A stretch of 64,000 bases of DNA from a virus, in the IMG/VR virus record IMGVR_UViG_3300049729_000211, positions 1 through 64,000 of that record; one strand, given 5' to 3'. Position numbers and translations under genes: made by a program. Shown here in pieces: positions 1 to 8,590 of this stretch. Numbering within the stretch: the stretch's first letter is position 1; the number at the start of each line of letters is the position of its first letter. The notes beneath the pieces were generated by a model, which searched no databases, was not told where the DNA came from, and saw only the letters and a program-made list of their open reading frames with translations.

Positions 1-115
1 TGAGAGCCCAGATAGAACCAGTCTGGTCGATGACCTGTAGCCACTCCTGTTGACCTCCTAGACGAGTGCGAATCCCGGAGACATAGTGAGGCAGCTTGCG
101 TAGTTTTGTCGCCAT
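1..115 (-). CDS. Partial hypothetical protein (N-terminus only)
   Basis: An ATG at 115-113 opens a frame that runs off the left edge of the window, giving about 38 residues beginning MATKLRKLPHYVSG. The ATG overlaps the TGA stop of the upstream gene (TGATG), so the two are probably translationally coupled. The visible part is basic and has no recognisable domain. No function can be proposed. Confidence 0.6.
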   Translation of the reverse strand, partial: MATKLRKLPHYVSGIRTRLGGQQEWLQVIDQTGSIWAL

Positions 116-528
116 CAGGCCACCATCTCTCGTTCTTCCATCATGGAAGTATACTCGGTGTCTTCGAGTTGATAGGCGATCGAGCCATAGAACGGGCGAT
201 CTTCAAACCACTCGTCGACCGAAGGAGCGATCCCGAAGAGGAAGGCATTCATAGCCTGAGCCTCGGAATCATATCCGAAATAGGTGCGGGTGTAACCGAA
301 GGGATTGACAGCGCGGAGGAAGTACACCGTGCCATAGACTTCGCCGCGAGGGTTGTCCATGTCGGCATATTCAGGATCGGTGCGGACGACGCGAACCTCG
401 TCGCGAACTTCAATGGTGTAAGTCTTGAACGAATCACGCTCATCAGAAGCAGCCATTTCTGCCATAAGCTGTTTCACATTGAAGTTTGCTTCGGCGGCGA
501 GATATTGGCGTTCTGCTTCGTAGCTCAT
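115..528 (-). CDS. Hypothetical protein, leaderless start
   Basis: This 137-residue acidic protein begins MSYEAERQYLAAEANFNVKQ. The frame can be extended upstream, but the ATG at 528 is chosen because the phage promoter boxes TACCCG (563-558) and GTAGAG (540-535) end exactly 6 nt before it, as at other genes here. The sequence is rich in Asp, Glu and Tyr with no signal peptide, membrane segment or known motif. The opposite-strand frame over the same bases is a shadow. Function unknown. Confidence 0.75.
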   Translation of the reverse strand: MSYEAERQYLAAEANFNVKQLMAEMAASDERDSFKTYTIEVRDEVRVVRTDPEYADMDNPRGEVYGTVYFLRAVNPFGYTRTYFGYDSEAQAMNAFLFGIAPSVDEWFEDRPFYGSIAYQLEDTEYTSMMEEREMVA

Positions 529-564
529 GAGGTTCTCTACCATCATGCAGCTAGGATCGGGTAA
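529..564 (-). promoter_or_regulatory. Leaderless-type phage promoter
   Basis: On the minus strand TACCCG (563-558) is followed after 17 nt by GTAGAG (540-535) and, 6 nt later, by the ATG of the gene ending at 115. The boxes, their 23-nt start-to-start spacing and the 6-nt gap match the other members of this promoter class. Confidence 0.7.
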
Positions 565-575
565 CTCTCTGCCAG

Positions 576-3500
576 CTAAAAACCGTCCTCAATTGCCTGT
601 AAATCCTCTTTGCTGACGAACTGTCCATAGATCGAAATGTCACCAGGATCAATGGTCACATCCGGTATCTTCTTCCAGCTGTAGCCTCCGCCGGTCTCAT
701 AGTTGTAGGGATTAAGATCGACGTCAAAGACTTCAACTTGCTCTGATGCATAGTCGTCTTCATCCTCATCCTCTCCACGTTCAGGAGGATTAGCCCAAAC
801 AGTCATGCTCACGTGTACTTGTTCAGAATGGGAGAAGCTCGTAGCATTGTAGCCACGTTCAGCAACCAGGTCCACCCACTCATCGACGATCAGATGACAG
901 ATGCCTCCAAAGCCGACCTCAGCGTCTCCGTATGTCTCGTCCGAAGCATCCCACTCGTCGTAGACTTTCTGCGCCGCCGCCGCGAACTGAGGTTTGAGAG
1001 ACTTGAGAACTTTGCCAAGTTCACTGTCAGCCATTGCTGCACGTTTCTGCATCAAGCGTGAGGCAGCCTTCGGATGTAATACTGAGTAATCAATTCTCCA
1101 ATCGTCAGAGAGATGACATCTGTTACAAATAGATCTTGCTAGAGCTTCAACATCCTCTCCACCGTGATAGGAAACGATGATCATCTTTTTCAACAGTTTG
1201 TTGAATTCTATAGTCCCTCTCGGTAGATTGTCATATCCTCTTCCAGCATAGGGAAGTCCATGTTGGTTAGCCAAATCGGCATGAAGGTTAGAAGTTCCAT
1301 CAGAAGATTTCCAAGGACCAAAAATGGGTCCAGTTCGTTCTGACCAAATCCACTTGAGTCCTTCTAAGATTTTCCTACGACTTTGCATCAGGCGCGAAGC
1401 AAACTTGCCCTTATTTTCATAGAATTCTGTTGCCTCAGACAGAATGGGAGGGATGGCCGTGGCTGTCTTATCTAAGGTTTTCTTCACAATAACATATCCT
1501 ATATCTGTGTATTCTCTGACAGCGGACTCATCCAATGGTTCCCACCCGTAGCTGAGAATTTCTGGAAATGCTCCACCAATTCTCCTTTTCAATTCTTCAA
1601 GGAATAGCTCATGCCGTTCATCAGTATTCATCCAGGAGAAACTCTCTTCAAAATCATCCAAATCTCCATCCCATGAAATAATACCACGACGAATACTTTC
1701 GAACACGCAACCTGGTCCCCAAAGCTCCCATTGAATCTGATAGGGTGGAATATCAATCACACCATCATCTTTGCTCAAATCTACTTGAGATTTGGCTTCC
1801 TGCCATAGTTTGTCCAAAGAACTGCCAACTACCACCTTTGCCGTCTTAGCCAGAAAATCCTCAGGCTCTATCTTCCCTGAAAACAGATTCCGATTCGTGT
1901 AGCTGAGGATCCCATACACTCCAGTCTTTGATGCGGTCTCCATGACATACTCTGAGGAGAACGGAACTCCGAAGTATCCCTGTGGCCGTACAGTCTGGGT
2001 TTCCACCGGCGGAGGAAGGGTGGGATCGATCACGATCCCTGCTTTGGTGACGCACCAAGCATGCTCGACTGACATGGGTCCGATGTCGACGTGACCCTCG
2101 ACATAGGTTAGGTTGGGATTGTCCATCATCAGCTTGTAGGCATTCATGTAGCACTGCTTCTGTACTCCACGCTTGCCCTTGAACGAGTTCTTGTCGGTGT
2201 AGTAATGCTTTCCGAACTCCAGGATGAAGCTCTCGAGGGAGTACTTGATGTGCTTCGGAAGCTCTCCACGAATTCCCTTGATCGCTTCCAGCTGCTGCTT
2301 GATCCTTCCAACCGACTCGTCCTCTGACTTGGCATCAGCGGTCTTGCTCATGACCCAGCGGTTGCCCAGATCCTCATCGACCTGAAATCCTTTGCGCTCA
2401 AGGATCTTCTTCATGCTGGGATTGATGACATCCAGGCTGTAGCTGTAATCGTCAAAAGCCTCCTTGCGCTGCTCATATTCCTGAATCCCCATGTCGATCA
2501 GCTTCGTTCCGATTCCCTTGTTCCTGAACTTGGGATCCACAGCGATGTCGAAGCTGAACTTCTGGTTGCTGTCAGTGACGAACAGGCAGCCCACAACCCG
2601 CTCACCATCCAAGGCATAACAGGCCGGATCCTTGTCACGAAGGATGTTCAGTCCTGAGTCCTTGGCGAGAGTATAAGCCTGGGTGTAGAACGAGCAAGTG
2701 TCGCCGGTGTCTTCCTCATCATCTTCAGAGTCTGGCCAGAAGTATCGAACAGCAGAAGCGGTCTTATGGAAGTCCATCAGCGTGATATGAACACCGTCAA
2801 TCGTGTCCATGTGCTTGCGGCCAAAGTTGATCCAGGGTTGCAGGTTGTTCAACTCTTCGAAGTGCTGACCCCAGATATAGTCTGCTCCAAGGTGAAGCGG
2901 AAGATCTCTGAGAGCATGACCTGTCCCCTTGCCTCTGTACTCAGGGAGTACGAACAGGGCGACTCCTTCGATCCCCTTCTTTCCCTGGTACTGCTCTGCT
3001 CCCTTGACATCCGCCGGCAAGGGGTTGTTGGCCAGGAAATACCCTCCGACGATCTTCCCCTCATCCTTCGTGACATAGCTCATGTCGAAGTTGTTGCCCA
3101 AGGCTTCCCGGACGATTGGCTCAACCACATCCGCAAATTGAGGGAAGCAGACTGCTGCGACCTCGAGAGCTTCCGGGACATCCTTGGTGGAGATCTTCTC
3201 AGGCTTCGAAACGGCTGCGGTCTTCGGGACATCAGTGCCCTTCACTTTTTGAACGTATGCCAGAGCTCTGGCCTCGCTGGGCATGTTGTCCTTCTTGAAC
3301 TTCTCGACCTCCTTTGGATCGTGAAGCCACTCGCAGTCAGGTCTATCCCAATTATCCATCAGGTAGCGAGCCTCATCCATCCAAGGCTCATGAATCGCCA
3401 GGATCTGGTCCACCGGGACATCCCCATTCATGATCACATGGCGATAGCCTTGCGCCCACTCATCGAGCATCTCCTGGTCGATCTCTGACTTCTTCTCGTA

Positions 3501-5192
3501 CTCTTTGGTTGACTTGTTCAGCTTCCAGCTGTCGGGATAATTGGCATTGTGAGAGATCTGCTCTGGCTTTGCCCAGAACTCGATGTACGGACGACTCCGG
3601 AGATCGGAGGTTGATGGGACATTGCTGCTGGCCCACACTCCAGCAGAGGGACCGCCGCCGCTCAGGTCATCTCCTCTTCCCTTGGATCTCAGCAAACCCT
3701 GTTGACGGATGGCATCGAGGTTCTCTTCACGAGTGTAGTGCCAGAGTCGAACAGTCCTGGGAGGGATAGGCTTGGATCCAGGAGCCGGTGCCGCCTGATC
3801 CTTGGCTTGGGGGGTAGCAATCTTGCCCATGTCCAGCCAGTCAGCAACCTCCATTTCAACATGGTCATGGCCTTCCAGCATTCGAGCCACCGTCTTGTGA
3901 TGGCCGTCCCACATGTAGTACAAGCCATCTCTCTTGATCACAGACGGGAGTTCACCATTCTCCTTCAGATGCTTCTTCACCTCGGAGGTGAATATCCATC
4001 TCTGTCCTGGGACTACCTTGGATACATCGACGTTCTGAACTTCAACATCTCCATGATCATTGAAAGCATCGCGGATCCATCTAGAACTGGTGTACGGATG
4101 ATAGAAGATCTCCTCAACAGGGATCCGCTGCTTCAAGTTGAGCAAATTTCTGAGCTTGGCAACATCGACACTAGCAGTGTGAAGGAAACAGTCTCCACAC
4201 TCACAAGCGACACAAGTGATGGCCGCCGCTTTGGCCTTGGACCATGGTTGGTCGAGGTCGATCACATATCTCCTACGAGGAGTGTCCATCCACTTGGTGT
4301 AGGCTTGTCGAACCGGATATCTTGTCTTCAGCTTGCTCCATGCAGACTCTGCGGAAGCTGACCGGGTCTTGTCCGACCAGAACCTGTCATATCCTTCCTT
4401 CTTGGCTTCGGCAATCGCTCGATCATATAGCATCTGACCCAAGCCGGTGCCGAACCACGGATCCTGGATATTGACAGAGTCGATGGCGATATTCTTCTCA
4501 GGAGACTTGTCACTTGGATCATTGGGGAAGAACTCGAAGCAGAACATTTGCCCAACAACATTGTCGAACGATCCTCCCTTCTCTGGTCCAGGAATGGAGG
4601 GATCGTGAACGTACATCTCGAATCCACCGTGGTAGCTGTTGGGGATAACCTCCCAGGTCAGCTTGGCGATGTCCTTATCCCTGTCATTGTACTGACTATA
4701 GCCGAAATCCGGAGAAGCGGTCTTGGCAACAACAAAATCCTTGTCTGACTCTTCTGTGACGAAGTCCTCTCCGTACTTGGCATTGAACCGGGCAGCGATT
4801 TTCTTCCACTCTGTGCCATGAGTGTCTGTTTCCTTCTGCTGCTCATATTTCTCAAATCCCAGCTTCGAGAGCTTGCCGGCCTCGATGACCAAGAACTCCT
4901 CGTGATGACAGAGCTCGTGGGCAACGATGCGACGGAGAGTTCGATCGTCGACCAGGGCCTTCTTCTGAATTGAGATGGCTGTGGTGGGATCAGCGAAGGT
5001 CGTTCCGTTCTGAATTCCATAATTCCAGTCGGTGTGTCCAACCCATTCGAGCTTCTCATCATTGACGATCTTGAGTTCAGGCTCGGGCAGACCGGACTTG
5101 AGAACTCCCATCATTTCGACGACGATCTCGCGAACCTTCCCCATCGTGGAAGAGAAGCGACGCTTCCTCATCATGAAACTTGTAGCAGTCAT
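576..5192 (-). CDS. Giant polyvalent protein: zincin protease, three GNATs, ParB-like, ART-like and two peptidase-like domains
   Basis: A 1,538-residue string of enzyme-like domains. In order: a zincin metalloprotease (HELCHH, H92-E93-H96); a GNAT acetyltransferase (GTGLGQ loop, about 160-330); a ParB-like domain with DGHHKT at 429-434; an ADP-ribosyltransferase-like domain starting RLWHYT near 482; a second GNAT (YRGKGTG, about 665-800); a third GNAT (FRNKGIG, about 815-945); a papain/transglutaminase-like fold with candidate triad C1014-H1044-D1056; two segments of unknown fold; and a C-terminal domain with GGICHLI and a GGGYSWKK motif. (K/H)TA motifs begin at K157, H338, K657, K810, K950, K1116 and K1242, close to the domain joints. 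This mix is typical of phage polyvalent proteins (Iyer, Aravind and co-workers). Whether it acts whole or is cut into domains is unknown. The ATG at 5192 lacks a clear ribosome site; M7 or M8 are alternatives. Confidence 0.85.
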   Translation of the reverse strand: MTATSFMMRKRRFSSTMGKVREIVVEMMGVLKSGLPEPELKIVNDEKLEWVGHTDWNYGIQNGTTFADPTTAISIQKKALVDDRTLRRIVAHELCHHEEFLVIEAGKLSKLGFEKYEQQKETDTHGTEWKKIAARFNAKYGEDFVTEESDKDFVVAKTASPDFGYSQYNDRDKDIAKLTWEVIPNSYHGGFEMYVHDPSIPGPEKGGSFDNVVGQMFCFEFFPNDPSDKSPEKNIAIDSVNIQDPWFGTGLGQMLYDRAIAEAKKEGYDRFWSDKTRSASAESAWSKLKTRYPVRQAYTKWMDTPRRRYVIDLDQPWSKAKAAAITCVACECGDCFLHTASVDVAKLRNLLNLKQRIPVEEIFYHPYTSSRWIRDAFNDHGDVEVQNVDVSKVVPGQRWIFTSEVKKHLKENGELPSVIKRDGLYYMWDGHHKTVARMLEGHDHVEMEVADWLDMGKIATPQAKDQAAPAPGSKPIPPRTVRLWHYTREENLDAIRQQGLLRSKGRGDDLSGGGPSAGVWASSNVPSTSDLRSRPYIEFWAKPEQISHNANYPDSWKLNKSTKEYEKKSEIDQEMLDEWAQGYRHVIMNGDVPVDQILAIHEPWMDEARYLMDNWDRPDCEWLHDPKEVEKFKKDNMPSEARALAYVQKVKGTDVPKTAAVSKPEKISTKDVPEALEVAAVCFPQFADVVEPIVREALGNNFDMSYVTKDEGKIVGGYFLANNPLPADVKGAEQYQGKKGIEGVALFVLPEYRGKGTGHALRDLPLHLGADYIWGQHFEELNNLQPWINFGRKHMDTIDGVHITLMDFHKTASAVRYFWPDSEDDEEDTGDTCSFYTQAYTLAKDSGLNILRDKDPACYALDGERVVGCLFVTDSNQKFSFDIAVDPKFRNKGIGTKLIDMGIQEYEQRKEAFDDYSYSLDVINPSMKKILERKGFQVDEDLGNRWVMSKTADAKSEDESVGRIKQQLEAIKGIRGELPKHIKYSLESFILEFGKHYYTDKNSFKGKRGVQKQCYMNAYKLMMDNPNLTYVEGHVDIGPMSVEHAWCVTKAGIVIDPTLPPPVETQTVRPQGYFGVPFSSEYVMETASKTGVYGILSYTNRNLFSGKIEPEDFLAKTAKVVVGSSLDKLWQEAKSQVDLSKDDGVIDIPPYQIQWELWGPGCVFESIRRGIISWDGDLDDFEESFSWMNTDERHELFLEELKRRIGGAFPEILSYGWEPLDESAVREYTDIGYVIVKKTLDKTATAIPPILSEATEFYENKGKFASRLMQSRRKILEGLKWIWSERTGPIFGPWKSSDGTSNLHADLANQHGLPYAGRGYDNLPRGTIEFNKLLKKMIIVSYHGGEDVEALARSICNRCHLSDDWRIDYSVLHPKAASRLMQKRAAMADSELGKVLKSLKPQFAAAAQKVYDEWDASDETYGDAEVGFGGICHLIVDEWVDLVAERGYNATSFSHSEQVHVSMTVWANPPERGEDEDEDDYASEQVEVFDVDLNPYNYETGGGYSWKKIPDVTIDPGDISIYGQFVSKEDLQAIEDGF

Positions 5193-5208
5193 ACAATCAG
5201 AATTGTAT
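5191..5208. repeat. Perfect inverted repeat over the start codon of the giant gene
   Basis: ATACAAT (5191-5197), a 4-nt loop CAGA and ATTGTAT (5202-5208) form a perfect 7-bp palindrome that includes two bases of the initiation codon of the gene ending at 576. It could be an operator or an RNA hairpin that hides the start. It also holds a TATACA-like -10 element on the minus strand. Confidence 0.6.
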
Positions 5209-5348
5209 AGTCAGTCCTTCATTTTAAGGGAAACTTGCCTTGGAGGAATAGCTGTCGAGCCTTTCTCCTCTTCATTGAAAACTCTCTAGATTTCTCATTT
5301 CTGCACTCTATGCAGATGCGAGCCATTGTATGAGGATTGTGAGCAGGA

Positions 5349-5540
5349 ATGTCACCAATTTTCCCAGTAGTCGTTGAGGATGACGTCTGGATCGGAGCAC
5401 GTGTCATTATTCTGCCTGGTGTTACCATTGGAACCGGATCCATACTAGGTGCTGGATCAGTCGTAGCACATAGTGTACCTGCATACTCAGTGGTTGTAGG
5501 GAATCCTGGGACTGTGGTAAAGTGCCGAAAATCTTCTTAA
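5349..5540 (+). pseudogene. C-terminal remnant of a hexapeptide-repeat acetyltransferase
   Basis: The 63-residue frame carries the hallmark of left-handed beta-helix acyltransferases: VEDDVWIGARVIILPGVTIG, then GAGSVV and VVGNPG. Complete enzymes of this family (CatB, NodL, WcaF types) are about 180-220 residues and this matches only their last 60. The same frame has TGA stops just upstream of the ATG, and no matching N-terminal part was seen in other frames between 5209 and 5348. It is probably a decayed acquired gene. A functional mini-protein cannot be excluded. Confidence 0.6.
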
Positions 5541-5552
5541 CACCAGTATTTT

Positions 5553-6146
5553 ATGGATATGTGGCCATTCACAAAACCTCTGCCAGTGGCTCCCTCTCCC
5601 AACCTTTCGGAGTGGAGGGAGTCGTATCTCAAGATTCGCCAGGAGCTCATCAAGAGAGATCCGGTCACCAACTACAACGATCTGATTCCTCCGTCAAACC
5701 CTGAGTATCCCTGGAAGGGAGATGGCTGGCAGATGCTGTGTTACTACTGCAGCCAGCCCATCTTCTACGAGTCAGTGGGGAAGCTCTCAGCAGGATACCG
5801 GCAGCGCGGTCCTCTGAACATGAGTTGGTACCATGCCAATCAGGAGTGGAACTGCAAGCTGGAGAACATCCGCCAAGACATCGACGCTCCACGCTGTCAC
5901 TGTTGTGGTGCTAGAGAATCCGGGAAGCATGCAGGCATCTGTTCCGTTGCCGGCTGGCCAGCCTTCCATGCGACTCCCATGAGCAAGAAAGAGGAAGAGG
6001 TTCAGCGATGGGATGAGCGTGAGAAAGGAAAGGAAATGCACAATGCTCTCTTCGAACTCTTCCAGGAATACGAGGCAAAGAATATCAGAGATGAGACCAT
6101 CCATAGAGTGGTAAAAGCCTCCCCTTGGGGACACGCAATCAAGTAA
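5553..6146 (+). CDS. Hypothetical protein with Cys pairs
   Basis: A 197-residue protein (MDMWPFTKPLPVAPS) with CYYC near residue 72 and CHCC near residue 115, which could bind a metal. The C-terminal third is charged and probably helical. No family is recognised. The start could also be the ATG at 5559. It ends 65 nt before rIIA, separated by a promoter of the phage class, so it is probably a separate transcription unit. Confidence 0.75.
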   Translation: MDMWPFTKPLPVAPSPNLSEWRESYLKIRQELIKRDPVTNYNDLIPPSNPEYPWKGDGWQMLCYYCSQPIFYESVGKLSAGYRQRGPLNMSWYHANQEWNCKLENIRQDIDAPRCHCCGARESGKHAGICSVAGWPAFHATPMSKKEEEVQRWDEREKGKEMHNALFELFQEYEAKNIRDETIHRVVKASPWGHAIK

Positions 6147-6164
6147 ACCCATCCGAGTTCCAAT

Positions 6165-6193
6165 TACCCGATCCTTGATCCCCAGCAGTAGAG
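6165..6193 (+). promoter_or_regulatory. Phage promoter of rIIA-rIIB
   Basis: TACCCG (6165-6170), 17 nt, GTAGAG (6188-6193). The rIIA ATG lies 18 nt further on and is preceded by GGAGG, so this copy gives a short conventional leader rather than a leaderless start. Confidence 0.7.
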
Positions 6194-6211
6194 AGGATCG
6201 GAGGGAATTGA

Positions 6212-8590
6212 ATGATTATCGAACACAAGGGAACCAAGACAGTGTCCGGTGGAGCAGTTGGAGTAGCCTCCGACTTTGCGATCAACAACACTGCTATGGC
6301 TTTCAAGATTCTGTCCAGCAAGCTCTACACTGACAAGATCTTGGCCCCAATTCGCGAACTGGCCTGCAATGCGTACGATGCGCATGTAGCTGCCGGCACT
6401 CCGGCACTGCCTTTCGAAATCAATCTGCCCACATCCTTTGACCCCATGTTCCGCATCAAGGACAGCGGCATCGGCCTGGATGACGAAGGCATCAAGACGC
6501 TGTACTGCCGCTATTTCAGCAGCAACAAGTCAGCTTCCAACGAGTTTGTCGGAGCGATGGGCCTGGGTTCCAAGAGCCCATTTGCCTACACCGAAGGATT
6601 CACGGTCATTTCGATCTTCAACAAGACCAAGCGCACTTACGATGCTCACCTGAGCGAAGAAGGCATTCCGGAAGTTCTGATGCTCTCCGAAGAGACGACC
6701 ACTGATCATAATGGTCTTGAGGTCAGCTTCCCGGTGCCTCCTCACGATTTCTATGAGTTCCAGAACAAGGCTCGCATCGCGACTGAGTTCATCGAGCCTC
6801 GTCCGATCGTCAACATCAAGCACTTCACCTTCACGGACACCGAGTATGTCGTGAAGACTGACCTGTGGGGCATCCGCAAGGAGCCGAAGACTCACCAGAC
6901 CAATGGCGTCCGCGCGATTCAGGGCATGGTGGCCTATGCGGTTGGTACCATCGACGACAGCAAGACGAGCGATGCTCAGAAGCGCATCATGCAGATGCCG
7001 GTCGACCTGTTCTTTCAGATTGGCGACCTGGATGTCGCAGCCTCTCGTGAGACCCTCGACAACACCAAGCGCACCGTGGCCAATGTTCTGTCACTGGTCG
7101 ACGAGGTTTATGCCGGCCTGGTGGATGAGCTCAAGGCAAAGCTGAACACCGCACAGTCTTCGTGGGAAGCTCGCCTCATGCTCCGCCAGATGCACGATTC
7201 ACCGCTCAAGGAAGTGGTCAAGGCGGCGGAGAAGGCTGGCGACATCTGGGGCATCTACGACAACTTCACGCTGGCAAAGAACAAGCCCACCATCAATGAG
7301 ATGGATTACGAGCATCTCACGATCGCTCGCTTCCAGCAGATGAAGCGTCGCGACAAGTATGCCAAGTATGCGACCAAGAACTTCCTCTTCAAGCAGAAGG
7401 GGAGCCAGGTCTACCAGACCGCCGTTCAGAGTATCTCATCTGGTCTACAGACTCGCGACATCCTCGACGTTCCTTTTGAAGTTTCTCCGGACATGCTCTT
7501 CGTCCTGAACGACATCAAGGGTGGTGGCGAGAAGTATGTCCACTATTTGCTCCAGCAGGATCCGGATGTCACCAACAACTATCCTGGCATCGTGGAAGTC
7601 TACATGCTGACCACCGGCTCTTCCAAGGACGATCAGGCCGCGATGATCACTGACGCGGCTGCGCTTGTCAAGGAAATCGGCAGCCCGAAGGTCATCTCGA
7701 TGTCCGCTCTCAAGGCTTTGTATGGCCCGTTTGTGGATATCCCGAAGCCGAAGTATAGCACTGGCTTGCCTCGTGAGCGCAAGAGCGTTCTCTCGCTCAA
7801 GTTCAAGGGAAAGTACAGTTCATTCCGTGGAGGCGACACTTACAGCTTCTACACCAATTGGGTGCGTGCTCAGGAGTCGGAGTTTGGAGCGGTCAACTAC
7901 TACTTCATCCTGACCGACAACCAGAAGCCGACTTGGGGAAACACCGGCGATAACACCAATGGTATGTGGTCGACCTGCGAGACGATGGTTGGGTTCTTGA
8001 AGAAGGTTCGCGACTGTGGTTTCTACGGTCTGACACCTTCCACCCCAGTATTCGGTCTCAAGGCCAACAGCAAATTGATTGGTCAGCCGGACTGGGTCAA
8101 CCTGGGCCAGCACATTGAGGCTCACACGAAGGTCCTGATGAGCGATGTCAAACAGCACGAGATGTCTCTCTTCCTGAGTGGCAATCAGGCTAGCAATCAG
8201 GACATGTGGCTCAAGGTTTCCAGCCGCAAGCTGATTCCGCTGTGCTCACCGGCTCGCAAGTTCGCCGACGACTATGCGGTTGTGGTTCGTGGATACGAGG
8301 ACGAGAAGAACAAGATCCTGATCGACATTCTTCGCTTCCTCATGCAGCACAATCTCTGGAAGACGACGATCAAGCTGCCGAATTTTGAGAAGCTGGAAAA
8401 GGAACTTCACACCATCTATCCTCTTCTCGCTTTCATCCCGGATACCCGTTGGGAGGAAACTCGTGGTAGAGTACTCCAGAGGGCAGTTGACTACGTCGCT
8501 TTGATTGACGAGACCAACGAAGCCAAAGACAACATCTACATCACGTTCGAAACATTCGAAGAGGAGAATGAGCATGTCAGCATCAGCTAG
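6212..8590 (+). CDS. rIIA: rIIA-like protein with GHKL ATPase domain
   Basis: A 792-residue protein whose N-terminus is a Bergerat-fold (GHKL) ATP-binding domain: ELACNAYDAH (N box), DSGIG (G1 box) and GAMGLGSKSP (G2 box). This is the arrangement of T4 rIIA, a membrane-associated protein involved in exclusion by prophages. Its identity is reinforced by the overlapping rIIB-like gene. The ATG at 6212 follows CGGAGGGAATTGA, a good ribosome site. The C-terminal two thirds have no recognised enzyme motif. Confidence 0.9.
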   Translation: MIIEHKGTKTVSGGAVGVASDFAINNTAMAFKILSSKLYTDKILAPIRELACNAYDAHVAAGTPALPFEINLPTSFDPMFRIKDSGIGLDDEGIKTLYCRYFSSNKSASNEFVGAMGLGSKSPFAYTEGFTVISIFNKTKRTYDAHLSEEGIPEVLMLSEETTTDHNGLEVSFPVPPHDFYEFQNKARIATEFIEPRPIVNIKHFTFTDTEYVVKTDLWGIRKEPKTHQTNGVRAIQGMVAYAVGTIDDSKTSDAQKRIMQMPVDLFFQIGDLDVAASRETLDNTKRTVANVLSLVDEVYAGLVDELKAKLNTAQSSWEARLMLRQMHDSPLKEVVKAAEKAGDIWGIYDNFTLAKNKPTINEMDYEHLTIARFQQMKRRDKYAKYATKNFLFKQKGSQVYQTAVQSISSGLQTRDILDVPFEVSPDMLFVLNDIKGGGEKYVHYLLQQDPDVTNNYPGIVEVYMLTTGSSKDDQAAMITDAAALVKEIGSPKVISMSALKALYGPFVDIPKPKYSTGLPRERKSVLSLKFKGKYSSFRGGDTYSFYTNWVRAQESEFGAVNYYFILTDNQKPTWGNTGDNTNGMWSTCETMVGFLKKVRDCGFYGLTPSTPVFGLKANSKLIGQPDWVNLGQHIEAHTKVLMSDVKQHEMSLFLSGNQASNQDMWLKVSSRKLIPLCSPARKFADDYAVVVRGYEDEKNKILIDILRFLMQHNLWKTTIKLPNFEKLEKELHTIYPLLAFIPDTRWEETRGRVLQRAVDYVALIDETNEAKDNIYITFETFEEENEHVSIS

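Noticed and set aside
2766-4361. Long plus-strand frames opposite the giant protein
   Set aside because: They lie antisense to well-supported domains and lack starts with ribosome sites.
5219-5443. A minus-strand frame with a Cys pair opposite the acetyltransferase remnant
   Set aside because: The plus-strand sequence has an unmistakable hexapeptide signature, and the minus frame has no further support.
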